The notes beneath the pieces are model-generated. The model was not told the origin of the DNA. It did no database searches and saw only the letters and a program-made list of their open reading frames with translations. A stretch of DNA of 64,000 nt from Microcyclospora pomicola. Its lineage: Eukaryota; Ascomycota; Dothideomycetes; Capnodiales. Shown in pieces: positions 1-11,267 of this stretch. Numbering within the stretch: the stretch's first letter is position 1; every line of letters begins with the position of its first letter. The DNA lies in assembly GCA_002786065.1 (NCBI GenBank), contig NHNY01000007.1:248001-312000 (forward strand). Reading direction: 5' to 3'. Position numbers and translations under genes: made by a program.

Positions 1-1857
1 CCAGCGGCTCTGTGCCCAGCGGCTATGCGTCTGGTAGCATCTCCGGAAGCGCCGTGTACCCAACCGGTACCGGCAGTGTTGCGCTCAGCACTGGCGCAAC
101 CCAGTCTACCTCGTCCATCGCAACATCCCCTACCGACACCTGCGTGCGCTGCGAGGGCCAACCTGGCGACGACGAGTTCTGCGGTTACACGATCAACGAC
201 AACTACTATGAGGTCACTCCCATCACTTGCAAGACCGTCAAGTACGATTTCACCGTCACCAACAGCATCATTGCTCCCGATGGCGTTTCGCGACCGGCTT
301 TGATCGTCAACAACCAGATGCCCGGTCCCAAGATCGAGGCAAGCTGGGGTGATTGGATCGAGGTGACGGTCCACAACGAGATGAAGGTCAACGGCTCGTC
401 CATTCACTTCCACGGAATGCGCCAGCACTACACCAACGAGATGGACGGTGTCCCTTCCATCACGCAGTGTCCTTTGGCACCAGGTGAGAGCATGACCTAC
501 ACGTTCCGTGCTTCCAGCTACGGTACCTCCTGGTGGCACTCCCACTTCGCCCTCCAGACCTACGAGGGTGTCTTCGGTCCCATGATCGTCCACGGCCCCA
601 TCGACGAGGAGATGAGCTACGACGGCGAGCAGATTCTCATGCTCCAGGATTGGTCGCACGCAACTGTCGACGAGCTTTTCCACGGATCCGAGCTCGTGGC
701 CACCTCTTCTGGTGGTGCCCCCACTCTTGACACTGGTCTCATCAACGGTGTGAACGTTTGGGGTGATGACACTTCGACCGCTCAATCCGGCAGCCGCTTC
801 GAGATGGACGTGGTCCAGGGCCAGACCTACCGTCTCCGCATCGTCAACTCCGCCATTGCCTCCACCTTCAAGTTCTACATCGATGGCCACAAGTTCAAGG
901 TCATCGCCGCTGACTTTGTCCCGATCACCCCATACGAGACCACCATCCTGAACATCAACATTGGCCAGCGTTACGACATCTTGGTCACCTTTGACCAGCC
1001 CATCGGCAACTATTGGATGCGATCGGACAACCAGGCTTCCTGCAACACCATCGTGCAACAGGGCAACATCAAGGGTGTTGTCCGCTACGCCGGTGCTAAG
1101 GCGGGTCTCCCCACCTCGACCGCTTACACTTACACTGATGAGTGTGTTGATGAGCCTCTTGCCAGCTTGGTCCCCATCGTCGCTCTCGATGCTGGTGCCG
1201 CCACCAAGTCCGTCGACGAGACCGTGCTGATCAGCGCAAACGGTGGCTCCCCCAACCTCTACAAATGGACGCTCTCCGGCACTTCCTTCCAGACCCAGTG
1301 GGGCGCACCCACCCTCCAGCAGATCTACGACAACGGCACTGCCCCGAGCTACCGCGGCAGCATCGCCATTGATGTGCCCACGCTCGGCGAGTGGGTGTAC
1401 GTCATCATCGACACTCCCATCCCCGTCACTCACCCGATCCATTTGCACGGCCACGACTTCATGATCCTTGCCCAGGGCACCGGTCTTTACACCAACCAGC
1501 CGCTCAACACCAAGAACCCGGCCCGTCGTGACGTCGTCAACATGCCCGCCGCTCGCAGCGTCGGTGGCTACGTCGTGATTGCCTGGCAGGCTGACAACCC
1601 TGGTGCATGGCTTCTGGTATGTTTTTGAATTTCCCCCTTCCCCTCCTCCTATTCATAACAGTCACTAACGACTCATCCAGCACTGCCACATCGGCTGGCA
1701 CGTCGCCATGGGCTTCGCCCTGCAGATCATCGAGAACCTCGACGGCATCAAGGACACCATCGACCACCCCAGCGTCCTGTCCGACACCTGCGCGTCCTGG
1801 AACAAGTACGCCAACGCCAACGACATCTTCGCCGCTCCCTGGGAGTCGGGCGTGTAA
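1..1857 (+). CDS. Laccase-like multicopper oxidase, 5' end outside the window
   Basis: Secreted-type three-domain multicopper oxidase, expected to oxidise phenolic substrates while reducing O2 to water. The frame is already open at base 3, so the start lies upstream. A Ser/Gly/Thr-rich stretch (to about base 150) precedes the cupredoxin domains. All four copper motifs are visible: IHFHGMRQ (near 400), WWHSHF (near 530), HPIHLHGHDF (near 1435) and HCHIGWHVAMGF (1681-1716). One intron, 1617-1680 (GTATGT...CAG, phase 0), falls exactly before the last copper motif; exon 2 ends at TAA 1855-1857. The residue ten positions after the T1 Cys is Phe, the axial position. The protein ends in ESGV, resembling the DSGL/DSGV C-terminal plug of ascomycete laccases. 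Substrate and subfamily (laccase or laccase-like) cannot be settled from sequence. Confidence 0.93.
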
Positions 1858-2455
1858 ATGCCGTTGCCCGTTTTGTGCCTGCCTTGTAACGCGCGACCCC
1901 CTGTCGCATCTTGTCGCCGTCTTTCATCGGGACCGACAAAACAACAGGAATTTTTGCTGAATTTGCTGAACATGTGGTGACGGGTGAAATGGCAACTTAA
2001 TCTCTCTCTTGAACCTTCTCTTTTTCCTTTTTTATAATGTGTATATATGTAGATGTATATGCGTTTATATATATATGCACACACAATCTTGACGGACGCT
2101 CATATCACTTACGATGTCCTGAGTTGTACTCGAGAGACTTTCATGTAACCTGTCCTGCGTTTGGATGTGTGTACGGGCCTGCGCGATGGCAGGTACATAA
2201 GGTACCTTGTATGGAAGCATAGAGGTTTCGAAGGCGTTTGTCCATCGATCAATGGGACTCTGGACTCTCCATCCCTGCCGTTGTCTATCCCCATATTCGC
2301 ATGTACATGGACCTAAAGTCGTCATCTTTGTAGGTAGACTGTCTATTAATCTGCATGATACCGGCATGGGCAGCGATCACGCAATAAGGGTACTGCAGAG
2401 CTCCTGTGGCGATGAACAAGCAATCCCCTCCGCATCCACACCACGATCTTCCCAA
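1858..2455. other. Intergenic, convergent 3' ends
   Basis: This stretch lies between the oxidase and the oppositely oriented HhH-GPD gene, so it should hold both 3' UTRs. It has an AT-rich tract with TATATA repeats near 2030-2080 and two GTAC-centred motifs (AGGTACAT and AGGTACCTT, about 2190-2206). I see no coding exon in it. Confidence 0.6.
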
Positions 2456-3535
2456 CTATGAAGCATCAGCAGCCGCCGCCGCCGCGCCCTCCAAAACCTC
2501 ATCGACATTCCCCTCCAAATCCGCCCCCGTCACCCTCTCCAGCAGCACAACCAACGCCCGCCGTTTCCGCGCCGCCTCGTCCTCCCCCGCGAGCTCCTCC
2601 GTCGGTAAATCCCGCCACTGCCGCTCGAGCGCCCGCACCAGCTCCGCCCCGTCGTCCGGCAGCTCGAAGCGCCGCAGCGCCTGCGCGGTGCGCGCGTCGA
2701 TGAACGGGAACGCCGCGTCCCACCGCCACTGCGCGCGGCGGAAGAAGATGTCGAGGCCCGTGGGCCCGAGGCCTTTGATGTTGGATTTCAGCAGCTCGCG
2801 CGCGTGCGCCACGTCCGTTGCGCAGGCGTCGCGGACGGGCTGCAGCTGCGTGCCGTCCGCGTCGTCGGGCGCGGTGCATTTGTCCAGCACGACGGCCGCC
2901 AGCGCGCCGATCTGCTCGGCCGTCTTGGCCTTGTGCTGCGTCCGCGCGTCCTCGAGCGCTTTGTGTCGCGTGTCGGAGCCTGCGTCGCGGACTGCCGTCG
3001 CGGAGGTGAAAGCGTACGGCGCGTTGAGCAGCGTGCGGATGCTGCGCAGGCCCAGGCGGTGCGAGATGGGTCGCGAGAGGATGACGGCGCACAGCAGCTC
3101 TTCGAACGGCGTCAGCGCGCTGCGGGAGTAGGCGCGCAGATCCGGCGTCGATTGTAGCGCTTCGGTCTCGTCGGCGGGACAGCAGAGGGGCGCGGCGGTG
3201 TCAGAGAGCAGGAAGGAGAGGAGCTGCGGCTGCGAGGGTTGGGATTTGGCGGCGCCGCGTGTCGAGCGTCGGGCGGCCTTTTGAGGCTCATCGTCGTGGG
3301 TGGATTTCTTTCGTTTATGTGCAGGTTTCGATTGAGCTTTTTCTGTTTCATGCGCGGTCTCTTCGGCTTTGGGTTCCTTCGTCTTGCGTTCTTGCTCTTG
3401 CTTCAGTGGCGACTTTTCTTCGGTCTTGGGGGCATGTTCTGCCTCTTCGGCAGCTTTCTGTTCAGGCTGAACGTCGTCGGCTTTCTGTTGTTTCGTAGCT
3501 TCTGCTTTGCTCTTGTTCGCCTTTTTGGGAGGCAT
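2456..3535 (-). CDS. HhH-GPD superfamily DNA-glycosylase-like protein
   Basis: A 359-residue intronless protein. Residues 1 to about 105 are a charged Lys/Glu-rich tail with clusters such as KRKK, likely disordered and nuclear. The remainder is helical and resembles the endonuclease III fold: a hairpin-like IKGLGPTGLDIFF (residues 253-265) followed by FIDARTAQALRRF, where Asp280 lines up with the conserved catalytic Asp of HhH-GPD enzymes. At the position of the catalytic Lys of bifunctional glycosylases I read Pro/Thr, and the C-terminal four-Cys Fe-S loop is absent, so any activity should be of the monofunctional kind. An alternative is a non-catalytic fungal relative. It ends in a poly-Ala stretch. 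The start codon opens MPPKKANKSK, and nothing suggests an upstream exon. Confidence 0.7.
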   Translation of the reverse strand: MPPKKANKSKAEATKQQKADDVQPEQKAAEEAEHAPKTEEKSPLKQEQERKTKEPKAEETAHETEKAQSKPAHKRKKSTHDDEPQKAARRSTRGAAKSQPSQPQLLSFLLSDTAAPLCCPADETEALQSTPDLRAYSRSALTPFEELLCAVILSRPISHRLGLRSIRTLLNAPYAFTSATAVRDAGSDTRHKALEDARTQHKAKTAEQIGALAAVVLDKCTAPDDADGTQLQPVRDACATDVAHARELLKSNIKGLGPTGLDIFFRRAQWRWDAAFPFIDARTAQALRRFELPDDGAELVRALERQWRDLPTEELAGEDEAARKRRALVVLLERVTGADLEGNVDEVLEGAAAAAADAS

Positions 3536-4089
3536 TGTGGCGGAGAATATGAGGAATGCTGAGATAGGTATAGAAAGGGATAAGGAATGGGGTACTTAGA
3601 CTTGCCATTGGATCTGGAGCTGCTTTACTCAACATACTATACCTTGCGAGTGGTGATGTCAGTGGTATCGTGCAGGGGTACTATGCCGTCCATCATGATC
3701 GATGAGGCCATGTCCGTCTATATGTACAGCGGATTAGTAGATGTGGTGCATACTTCTCCCTTCCTCTGTGAGCCCAATGATACCACCAATGGTCAGCGAA
3801 TGTTGCGGTTGGACGGTGTTCGTCCAAGTCGAAGCGCAGCCTACATCCAGCGCGCAATCTCCACGTGATACCCTGTCAATTTCGTGATTGCAGGCATTGG
3901 ATGTGACATCACAAACGGACGAATTGCAGATCACTCCAGTTATCATAATACACATCTCTAGGGGGGTTAGAACCAAGAGACCGCGTAAGCCGTTGTATCA
4001 ATCATCTCTCCACTTGATGGTCATGTCGCAGTGCATGTCCTTGATCAGAATATAACGGAAGTGTCGTTCGGTGTTAAGATCCATCCGAC
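3536..4089. promoter_or_regulatory. Divergent promoter region, HhH-GPD gene and HIRAN-SNF2 gene
   Basis: These 554 bases separate two divergently transcribed genes and must contain both promoters. I see no coding exon, and no motif that I would assign with confidence. Confidence 0.45.
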
Positions 4090-7000
4090 ATGCCATCCAG
4101 AATCAACGCGCAAAAGCGCAAACGCGAGGAACCTGAAGTCATCAACTTAGTCGGCGATGATAGTCCTCCGTCGAGGAAACACAATGCGACTGCTGGCTTC
4201 GACCGGAGTAGGAAAGTTGCACCGAGTCAGCCATCTTCACAGGGTGGAACTTCGTCCAACACGCCACCGAGCAGTAGTGTGCCCAGCAGTTCACAACATT
4301 CGGCCAATGGCGTTTTCACTGGTTCCCAGCGAGGTCAAGGCAGCGCATATTCTGCATCAGCTCGGACACACACCGAAACCGAACGCAACGCATGGTTGAG
4401 CCAGCCGACGAATGACAACGAGCACGATGACGACGATGTGGACTTGGACGAGATCGTGTCGTCGACCCAGGCTGCTGCGAACGACGATCTACTCGAGCTC
4501 TACGGCTGTGTGGACACCAGGATAGTAGGTGTTCAATACTATCGCGGACTTGCCACGCCAGGAGAGTACATTCTGATGCGACGTGAGCCTGGCAATCCAT
4601 ACGACAGCAATGCGATCCGGATCGATAACGTGGCCGGTCTGCAAATCGGGCACATCCCGAAGCGGAACGCGGAGAAGCTCGCGAAGTACATGGACCGAGG
4701 ATGGTTGGTGTTGGAGGGACGCTTGACTGGCGTGATGGGGCAGTTCGATTGTCCGCTTGTGGTACAGGTACGATTTGACTTCCATCAGAATATGATGCAG
4801 TGTATTGACAGCGCTTTCAGATGTATGGACCAGATCCTACTTCAGCAGCTGGACAAGATCTTGCAGCCAAGATGGTCGAGGATAAACTACCCATCAAACA
4901 GTTCAAGGAGAGGGAACGATTAGAGAAGAAACGGCAGAAAGAACAACAGCAGGCAGAGAAGCAGCGGCTGATGGAAGCTCGTCGAGCCGCAGCTGGTGGT
5001 AAAGGAGGCCGCATCCCTGTCAACAGTCAGGACTCCACGTTTGCGAATCAGACCACGCCAGGCGATGAGAGTCAGCCGGTCATGGCCGACATTCTCGAGG
5101 CCTCGCAACGTTTCAATCCGCGGGAAATTGGAGAGTCTACCGATAAGTACGGCATGCAAGAAGACGCCTTGAAAGATATGCCCATGGCGACCAAACCAGA
5201 AAGGATTGCCACCCATATGTTGCCCTATCAGCTGCAAGCTCTTCACTGGTTGCTACAGCAGGAAAGTCAGCAGCCGCCTGAACCGGGATCCTCGAACAGC
5301 GTACAGCTTTGGAAAAGACGCCAACAAGGTGGCTACACCAACATCGCTACCAATTTCTCCACGAAAGATAGCCCGAAGCTCGCAAGTGGCGGCATTCTTG
5401 CGGACGACATGGGACTGGGCAAGACGCTAGAGATGATCTCGTTGATGGTGGCCGATGCTGAGAAGAACAGACGTGGGACGACTCTGGTTGTGGCCCCCTT
5501 ATCCGTCATGTCCAACTGGTCCAGTCAAATCCAGCATCACATGCATGCGGAAAAGGCTCTTACCACCTATACGTATCATGGTGCAGGCCGCGTTTCGATG
5601 TCATCGGAAGAGCTATCCAAGTACGACGTGATCATCACAACGTATCAAACGCTTGCGGCGGATTACATGCCTCGTGGTAAAGGGGCAACGAGTACGCAGC
5701 CAGAGCGGAAATTGCGCAGCAAAGGACTTTACAGCATGGAATGGCGGCGTGTGATCTTGGACGAAGGTCACATAGTGCGTAACCCGACGTCAAAAGGTGC
5801 AGCCGCGGTCATGGCTCTGATGTCAAGATCACGCTGGGCACTGACTGGAACTCCCATCGTGAACTCGCTCCGCGATCTGTACAGTCTGCTACGATACGTG
5901 GGAATCTCTGGCGGTCTCGAAGAAATGGATATGTTCAATCGATGTCTGATTAGACCCCTGAAGTCTGGAGATGAGAGCGCGACATACCTTCTCAAGGCAA
6001 TCATGGCTGCGTTTACGCTGCGAAGAAGAAAAGAAATGGCTTTCATTGATCTACGCTTGCCTAAACTTGAGGATTACGTTCATACGATTGAGTTCACCAA
6101 GAAGGAGCGCGAGCGATACGATGCCTTGCATGACGAAGCAAAAGGACAGATGCACAACATCGAGCAGCAACAGTCTGCGCAGGCCTACCAACATCTTCTC
6201 GAGATCCTTCTTCGTATGCGGCAGTGCTGTAATCACTGGAAGTTATGCGGCGAGCGAGTCACGAATCTGATGCAGCAACTTGGTTCTCGAAAGACAGTCG
6301 AACTTACGGCTGAAAACGTCAAAGCTTTGCAAGACATGTTGCAAGTTCAAATCGAGTCGCAAGAAGACTGCGCCGTATGTCTCGAGACTTTGCACGATCC
6401 TGTCATCACGAACTGTGGACATGCGTTTGGTCGGACTTGTATCAGCAGAGTCATCGAGACGCAACACAAATGTCCGATGTGCCGAGCTGAAATCAAGGAT
6501 GAGACATTTCTCGTCGAGCCTAGCAATGAATGTGGCGACGAAAGTGCCGACGACGAGATGGATCTGACCGAATCCTCGAGCAAACTGGAGAGTCTCATTC
6601 AGATCCTCAAAGCTACCAAGAAAGGCGATAAGACGGTCGTCTTCTCCCAGTGGACACGTTTCCTCGACATCGTCCAATCGCGACTCGACCGAGAGGGCTT
6701 CACATATTGTCGAATCGACGGCACCATGTCAGCTGGCAAACGTGATGCTGCCCTCGAAGCTTTGGAGACAAACCCCGACTGCACCATCATGCTCGCTTCT
6801 CTCGGCGTCTGCGCGGTCGGCCTCAATCTCACCGCAGCCAATCAGATCATCCTATCCGACACTTGGTGGGCGCCGGCGATCGAGGACCAAGCCGTGGATC
6901 GCGTGCATCGTCTGGGTCAGAAGAAAGAGACTCGCGTGTTTCGCCTGGTGATGGAGGAGAGTATCGAGCAGCATACTCTGGGAATCCAAGCTGAGAAGCG

Positions 7001-7097
7001 GAAATTGATGATGATGGCCTTCTCTGAGCGGAATAGCAAAAGATCGGCCGCGAAGCAGGGTCGTTTGGCGGATATCCAGAAGTTGTTGATGGCTTGA
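4090..7097 (+). CDS. HIRAN-SNF2-RING translocase, HLTF/Rad5 family
   Basis: A 984-residue nuclear ATPase and probable ubiquitin ligase of the Rad5/HLTF group, which remodels stalled replication forks and polyubiquitinates PCNA in error-free damage tolerance. Exons 4090-4767 and 4821-7097; the intron 4768-4820 (53 bp, phase 0) cuts the end of the HIRAN domain. Order: disordered N-terminus, HIRAN (about 137-226; YGCVDTRIVGVQYYRG), Lys/Glu/Gln-rich coil, Walker A ILADDMGLGKT (near 420), Walker B as DEGH (near 540), a C3HC4 RING inserted between the helicase lobes (CAVCLETLHDPVITNCGHAF, near 742-780), then helicase C with QAVDRVHRLGQ (near 920). The RING-in-helicase layout and DEGH are typical of HLTF/Rad5/Rad8. 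Which of these paralogues it is cannot be fixed here. Confidence 0.92.
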
Positions 7098-7587
7098 TGC
7101 GTATCGCGACTCGACTTCGTGGCACGATATAGCTATTTAGGAGGACGATTTCCGATTGCGTATGAATGTAGCTTCGAACTCGATGGATGATGCCATCTAC
7201 ATACTCACAGAAAATATTGCTGGAAATCATATCTTTGCAGTATGAGTGAGGAGCTGCTGGCATGAGAAAGCTCAATGGGGATCTTACAGCTGCAGATCGC
7301 GACTTTGCTGGACGCAGATTCGTCAGTTTGAATACACACTGCAGCCTCATTGGTCACTTTGACCGCTGTCGACGTCGTACTGCGTTTTGCGTGAGATGTC
7401 CAACATATAAAGTGTTTCTGCAATTGGTGCAGTTTCTCATGATTCGAATCTTATCCTACTGCCTTTCTCAAGTCTACTCTGCAAAATCTTGGTCTATTCA
7501 AGAACAATCCTTTTAACACTCCAACCCTGCCAACGCTCTAAACACAACCCAACTCAGCAACCCAAACACAATTCCACGAACGAGACA
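7098..7587. other. Intergenic, tandem genes
   Basis: Holds the 3' UTR of the translocase and the promoter of the MDR gene. The 60 bases before the MDR start are a CA-rich, G-poor leader (AACACAACCCAACTCAGCAACC-like). No coding exon is seen. Confidence 0.5.
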
Positions 7588-8751
7588 ATGTCTCCACTAC
7601 CAGTCACGACCCGTCAAGTCTGGCGACGAACCGACGATTTCGCACCCAACACCCCCAAGATCCAGCGCAGCACGGAAGACCTCCCCACCTCGCTGTCTCC
7701 GTCCGCCGTGCTGATCAAAGTGCATGCCGTCGCCCTGAACTACCGCGACGGCAACATCGCGCACGGTGGCAACCCCTGGCCCGTGACGCCGCATGGCACC
7801 CCCTGCAACGACGCCAGCGGCGAGGTCCTCGCGGTCGGGCGCGGCGTCGCGACTCTCCAGATCGGAGACCGCGTCGCGCCCAACACCGACACGAAGAATA
7901 TCACCGGCCGCGAGAGCGAGCGATCGTGGCTTGCTGCGGACGAGGATGGGGTCTTGGCGGATTATGTCGTCTTCGAGGAGAGGGTGCTGAGTAAGTTGCC
8001 TGCGCATTTGCCGTGGGATGAGGCGAGGATGATCCCGTGCGCGGGCGTCACGGCGTGGTCGGCGGTGAAGGGAGTGGGGATCGGACAGACCGTCCTGATT
8101 CAAGGTGGGTTCTGCACATTATCGTCGGAAAAGTCCTGCCTGACGCCGAAATCCAGGTACCGGCGGCGTCAGCCTGTTCGCATTGAAGCTGGCCCGCGCT
8201 GCAGGTTGCAGAGTCATCATGACCTCTTCTAGCGAGGCGAAACTGCAGGATATGAAGCGTCGGTTCCCGAACCCACCGTTGCTGACGATCAACTACGCCC
8301 AGACCCCGGAGTGGCATGAGAAGGTCCTCGAATTGACCGATGGCGTTGGGGTGGATCTTGCAGTCGAAGTCGCGGGCAACAGCTCGCTGATCAGAAGCAT
8401 CAAGTGCACCCGTCGAGGCGGCATGGTCAGCCTGGTCGGGTACATGAATAAAGCGGACACCGACGCTCTCGCGGAGCTCTCGTCGTGCTTGATCGATCGG
8501 AGAGTCATCTTGAGGTATGTTGATGCGAGGCTGCGCTGTGTGTGTTGGTGTGCGAGATTGCTGACTTGTGCTGCAGGGGAATCAACGCCGGCTCGAGGAA
8601 TGACATGGACGACCTCTGCGCCGCCATTTCCGCGACGCAATTGCGCTTCGACGATATCTTGGATAAAGTGTTTTCGTTCAGTGAGGCTGATGAGGCGCTG
8701 GAGTATGTCTGGCAGGGAAAGCAGGTTGGCAAGGTGGTCATCGCCCTCTGA
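7588..8751 (+). CDS. MDR-superfamily NAD(P)H-dependent oxidoreductase
   Basis: A 349-residue zinc-independent medium-chain dehydrogenase/reductase of the quinone-oxidoreductase kind. Exons 7588-8104, 8157-8514 and 8577-8751; introns of 52 bp (phase 1) and 62 bp (phase 2) restore the frame exactly. The N-terminal GroES-like domain has VALNYRDGNIAHG and GVATLQIGDRVAPN. The Rossmann domain starts IQGTGGVSLFALKLARAAG, and intron 1 splits its glycine loop. The Cys/His ligands of zinc alcohol dehydrogenases are missing, so a redox role on quinone, enal or similar carbonyl substrates using NADPH is inferred; the substrate is unknown. The start ATG follows a typical CA-rich leader. Confidence 0.88.
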
Positions 8752-10161
8752 TGGTAGACCAGGCACTACTTTGCAATTCGGTCCAGTGTATTTGAAGATT
8801 GTGATGAATCCTTGCCAGGCTCCGTTGCTAGGATCCGTATTTCGTTGCCTTGCGATAAGCCTTACTCGTCTTGAATGTCTTACAAACCTACAAGTCAGCC
8901 CAACTGCTTTGTGATATTCCCGAGCGAGTCACTCGTTCCATTTAGAAGACGGATCTGCAATAGTACTGCATTCCAGTGATTCCGCTCGAGTTGGCTACAG
9001 TTTACTGCTCACTGTGATTGTATTTGGCAGGTCAGCATCGTCTTTGATCGTGAGCTTACATCCTCCATGTACTCAAGCAAGTGCGTCTTGCTACACCCAG
9101 CTCACGTATCTCCTGCTTGAGCAGAACAAATAGCGTGTATGCTTCAGTTTAGAAATGCATTCGTTGCACAAAGGAAAGGTTGCAAGCTTAGCAACGATCC
9201 CTTACCACGCCATTAGAGTACAATCGTGGCGCAGGTGACGGATCTGTTCCACGACACCGGCTGACAACGTTTCCAATGCACGAGGACCGCGAGATTGGAC
9301 AGCAGTGAAGGCGGTGCAAATTGAAGTAACAACAATAGATAACTAGAGGACTGAGCGACAGAACGAAAAAGAGAGGGGCAGCGTCGGGCCGGAGGATCTC
9401 CCACAGTCTATTCATCCTTCGAGCGGTACATGTTCCGAGTGGTGACGCTCGGTTCGGGTACAGCAAGACGACGACGAAACCGTTTGGTGAGAGCTTGGTT
9501 GAATCACATCGCCCACGACCAACGTTCACGACGGGTTCTGCTTCACGTCCTAGAGCCGCTTTTTGCCTGTGCGAAGATCACAGATGCCATTTCATCCAAT
9601 GCAGGCAAGAAATGGTTGAGGGAGATCGGTCTTGGCAGGTGGGAGTCTGGATGCATCATCGTGGCATTCCGTTCCACTGACGGCAATGCTGCTGCGTCAC
9701 TGAACCCCCCGGCCGATCATCCGTCGTGATAACATGAACTGACTAGCTGAGTTATCTTTCTCGGCCTTTATGCGCGATGGCGTCGTCGAGGTCGATGGTC
9801 TTCACGATGGAAAATGCATCCCTTATCGCTGGAGTCGGGTTCCAACATCGTTCATCTCATCTGCACTCCCCGCGCCGACTCGAATGTATCGGGCAGAAAC
9901 TTATCAACGGTCCAAGAGCACAGTCCGTTGATCTTCACTGCTCATCAACCCCGGACCACCACGATGGCTCCGGCGTGCTGAGATACGCTTTCCGCTGCAC
10001 CAGAGCTTGTCCAGGATTGACTTTACTACTGCCCGTTACCCTCCTTGTTTCTCCCTTCTAGCGGAGGAGGCCGAGACCACGGAAATCTCGAGCCATCGTC
10101 ATATATAATAGTATAGCAGTCTTCCCTGGAGCTTTTGAAAAACAAAAGTCTCCCAGCAAGC
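8752..10161. other. Intergenic, 1.4 kb, no gene recognised
   Basis: Short open frames on both strands (for example near 9190-9530) lack conserved motifs, splice-consistent extensions or coding-like third-position bias. It must contain the promoter of the YoaK-like gene just downstream. I see no repeats or transposon ends. Confidence 0.5.
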
Positions 10162-11267
10162 ATGGCGTCTCCTCGCTCGAGCCTTGCAGGGCGAGAGGCT
10201 GACGGACAGAATGCCCAGCCCGACATTAGCCAGCAGCTGCATCGCCGAATGACCGAGCTCTCGAGTCAGGATGCATACGGGGCACATCTAAACGACCTAC
10301 CGCATGAAGGGGAGGATGAGATGAAGGACGACAGCACTCGACCGCCGCCATCCCGCCTCCCTCCTTCCCATGCGTGGAGAACGCTTTTCTCACAAGAAGT
10401 GGCTCAGGATCAGATGCTGGCGTCTCAGCTGATGGTCTTGACACTCGCGACGGGTATCCTTGATGCTACGACGTTTGGTGATTTCAACGTCTTCACCACC
10501 AAGCAGACTGGTGGGTTGCAGCAATAGTTTTACAAGGATTACATGACTGTCACTAATGATGTTTACAGGGAACACGTTGTTCCTCGCTCTCTATGCTTTC
10601 AACAGCCCGGTGCTCACCGAGCGTGTGGAGCAGAATGTGGCAGTGTCCATCGGCGCTTTCATCATCGGAGCCGCCTTCTTCGGGCATGTGGGCCGGCGAG
10701 TGAAGCAGCGTCGGAGGTTATGGCTGCTGTTCATGAATTCGTTTCAGACGGTGCTGGTCTTCGCTGCCACTGCCATCCGAGCTTGGGCGCCTCGGGGAAG
10801 AACTGGTGGCCCGACGTTGGGACTGCTGACATTGCTGAGTATCGCATCGAGTGGCCAGATCACAATGGCGGTCGGGGTGGGTATGGCAGAGTTGAACACC
10901 ACTATGATCACGGGTGAGCTCCTTTTTCGAACATCATCCTCTACCACAAACACTAACATCCCTCTCAGGAACGCTTGTCCAGCTATGCAACGACCCCAAC
11001 ATCTTCTCCCTCCGCAACAAACCGCGAGACCGACGCATTCTTTTCTATATCAGCCTCTTGACCGGATGTTTCATCGGCGCCGCCGCACGCTACCGCGACG
11101 CGTGGCTCGGTCTCCTCTTGACGGCGGTGGTGAAGCTGCTCGTCAGTCTGTCGTTCTTCTTCAATCCCGGCATCGTCGTGATGGAGACGACGGATACGGA
11201 GGAAGGCGGGAAGAAAGTGACGACCGGCACGGCGACACCCATCTCGAAGATTCTGTGGGGCGATTGA
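10162..11267 (+). CDS. YoaK / DUF1275 family membrane protein
   Basis: A 330-residue integral membrane protein of the YoaK (DUF1275) family, whose biochemical role is unknown. Exons 10162-10510, 10569-10913 and 10969-11267; the 58 bp and 55 bp introns are both phase 1, and the second carries a clear CACTAAC branch site. The first 75 residues are hydrophilic and probably cytosolic. Then come hydrophobic helices: SQLMVLTLATGILDATTFGD, GNTLFLALYAF after intron 1, VAVSIGAFIIGAAFFGHVGRR, LWLLFMNSFQTVLVFAATAI, a stretch around TLGLLTLLSIASSGQITMAV, and a last pair near FYISLLTGCFIGAAA and LGLLLTAVVKLLVSLSFFF. The family pattern GxLDAxTF is present. The ATG used is the first in frame. Confidence 0.88.

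Noticed and set aside
7430-7460. GATTCGAATC, another B-box-like word
   Set aside because: It is a short palindrome with no tRNA cloverleaf around it.
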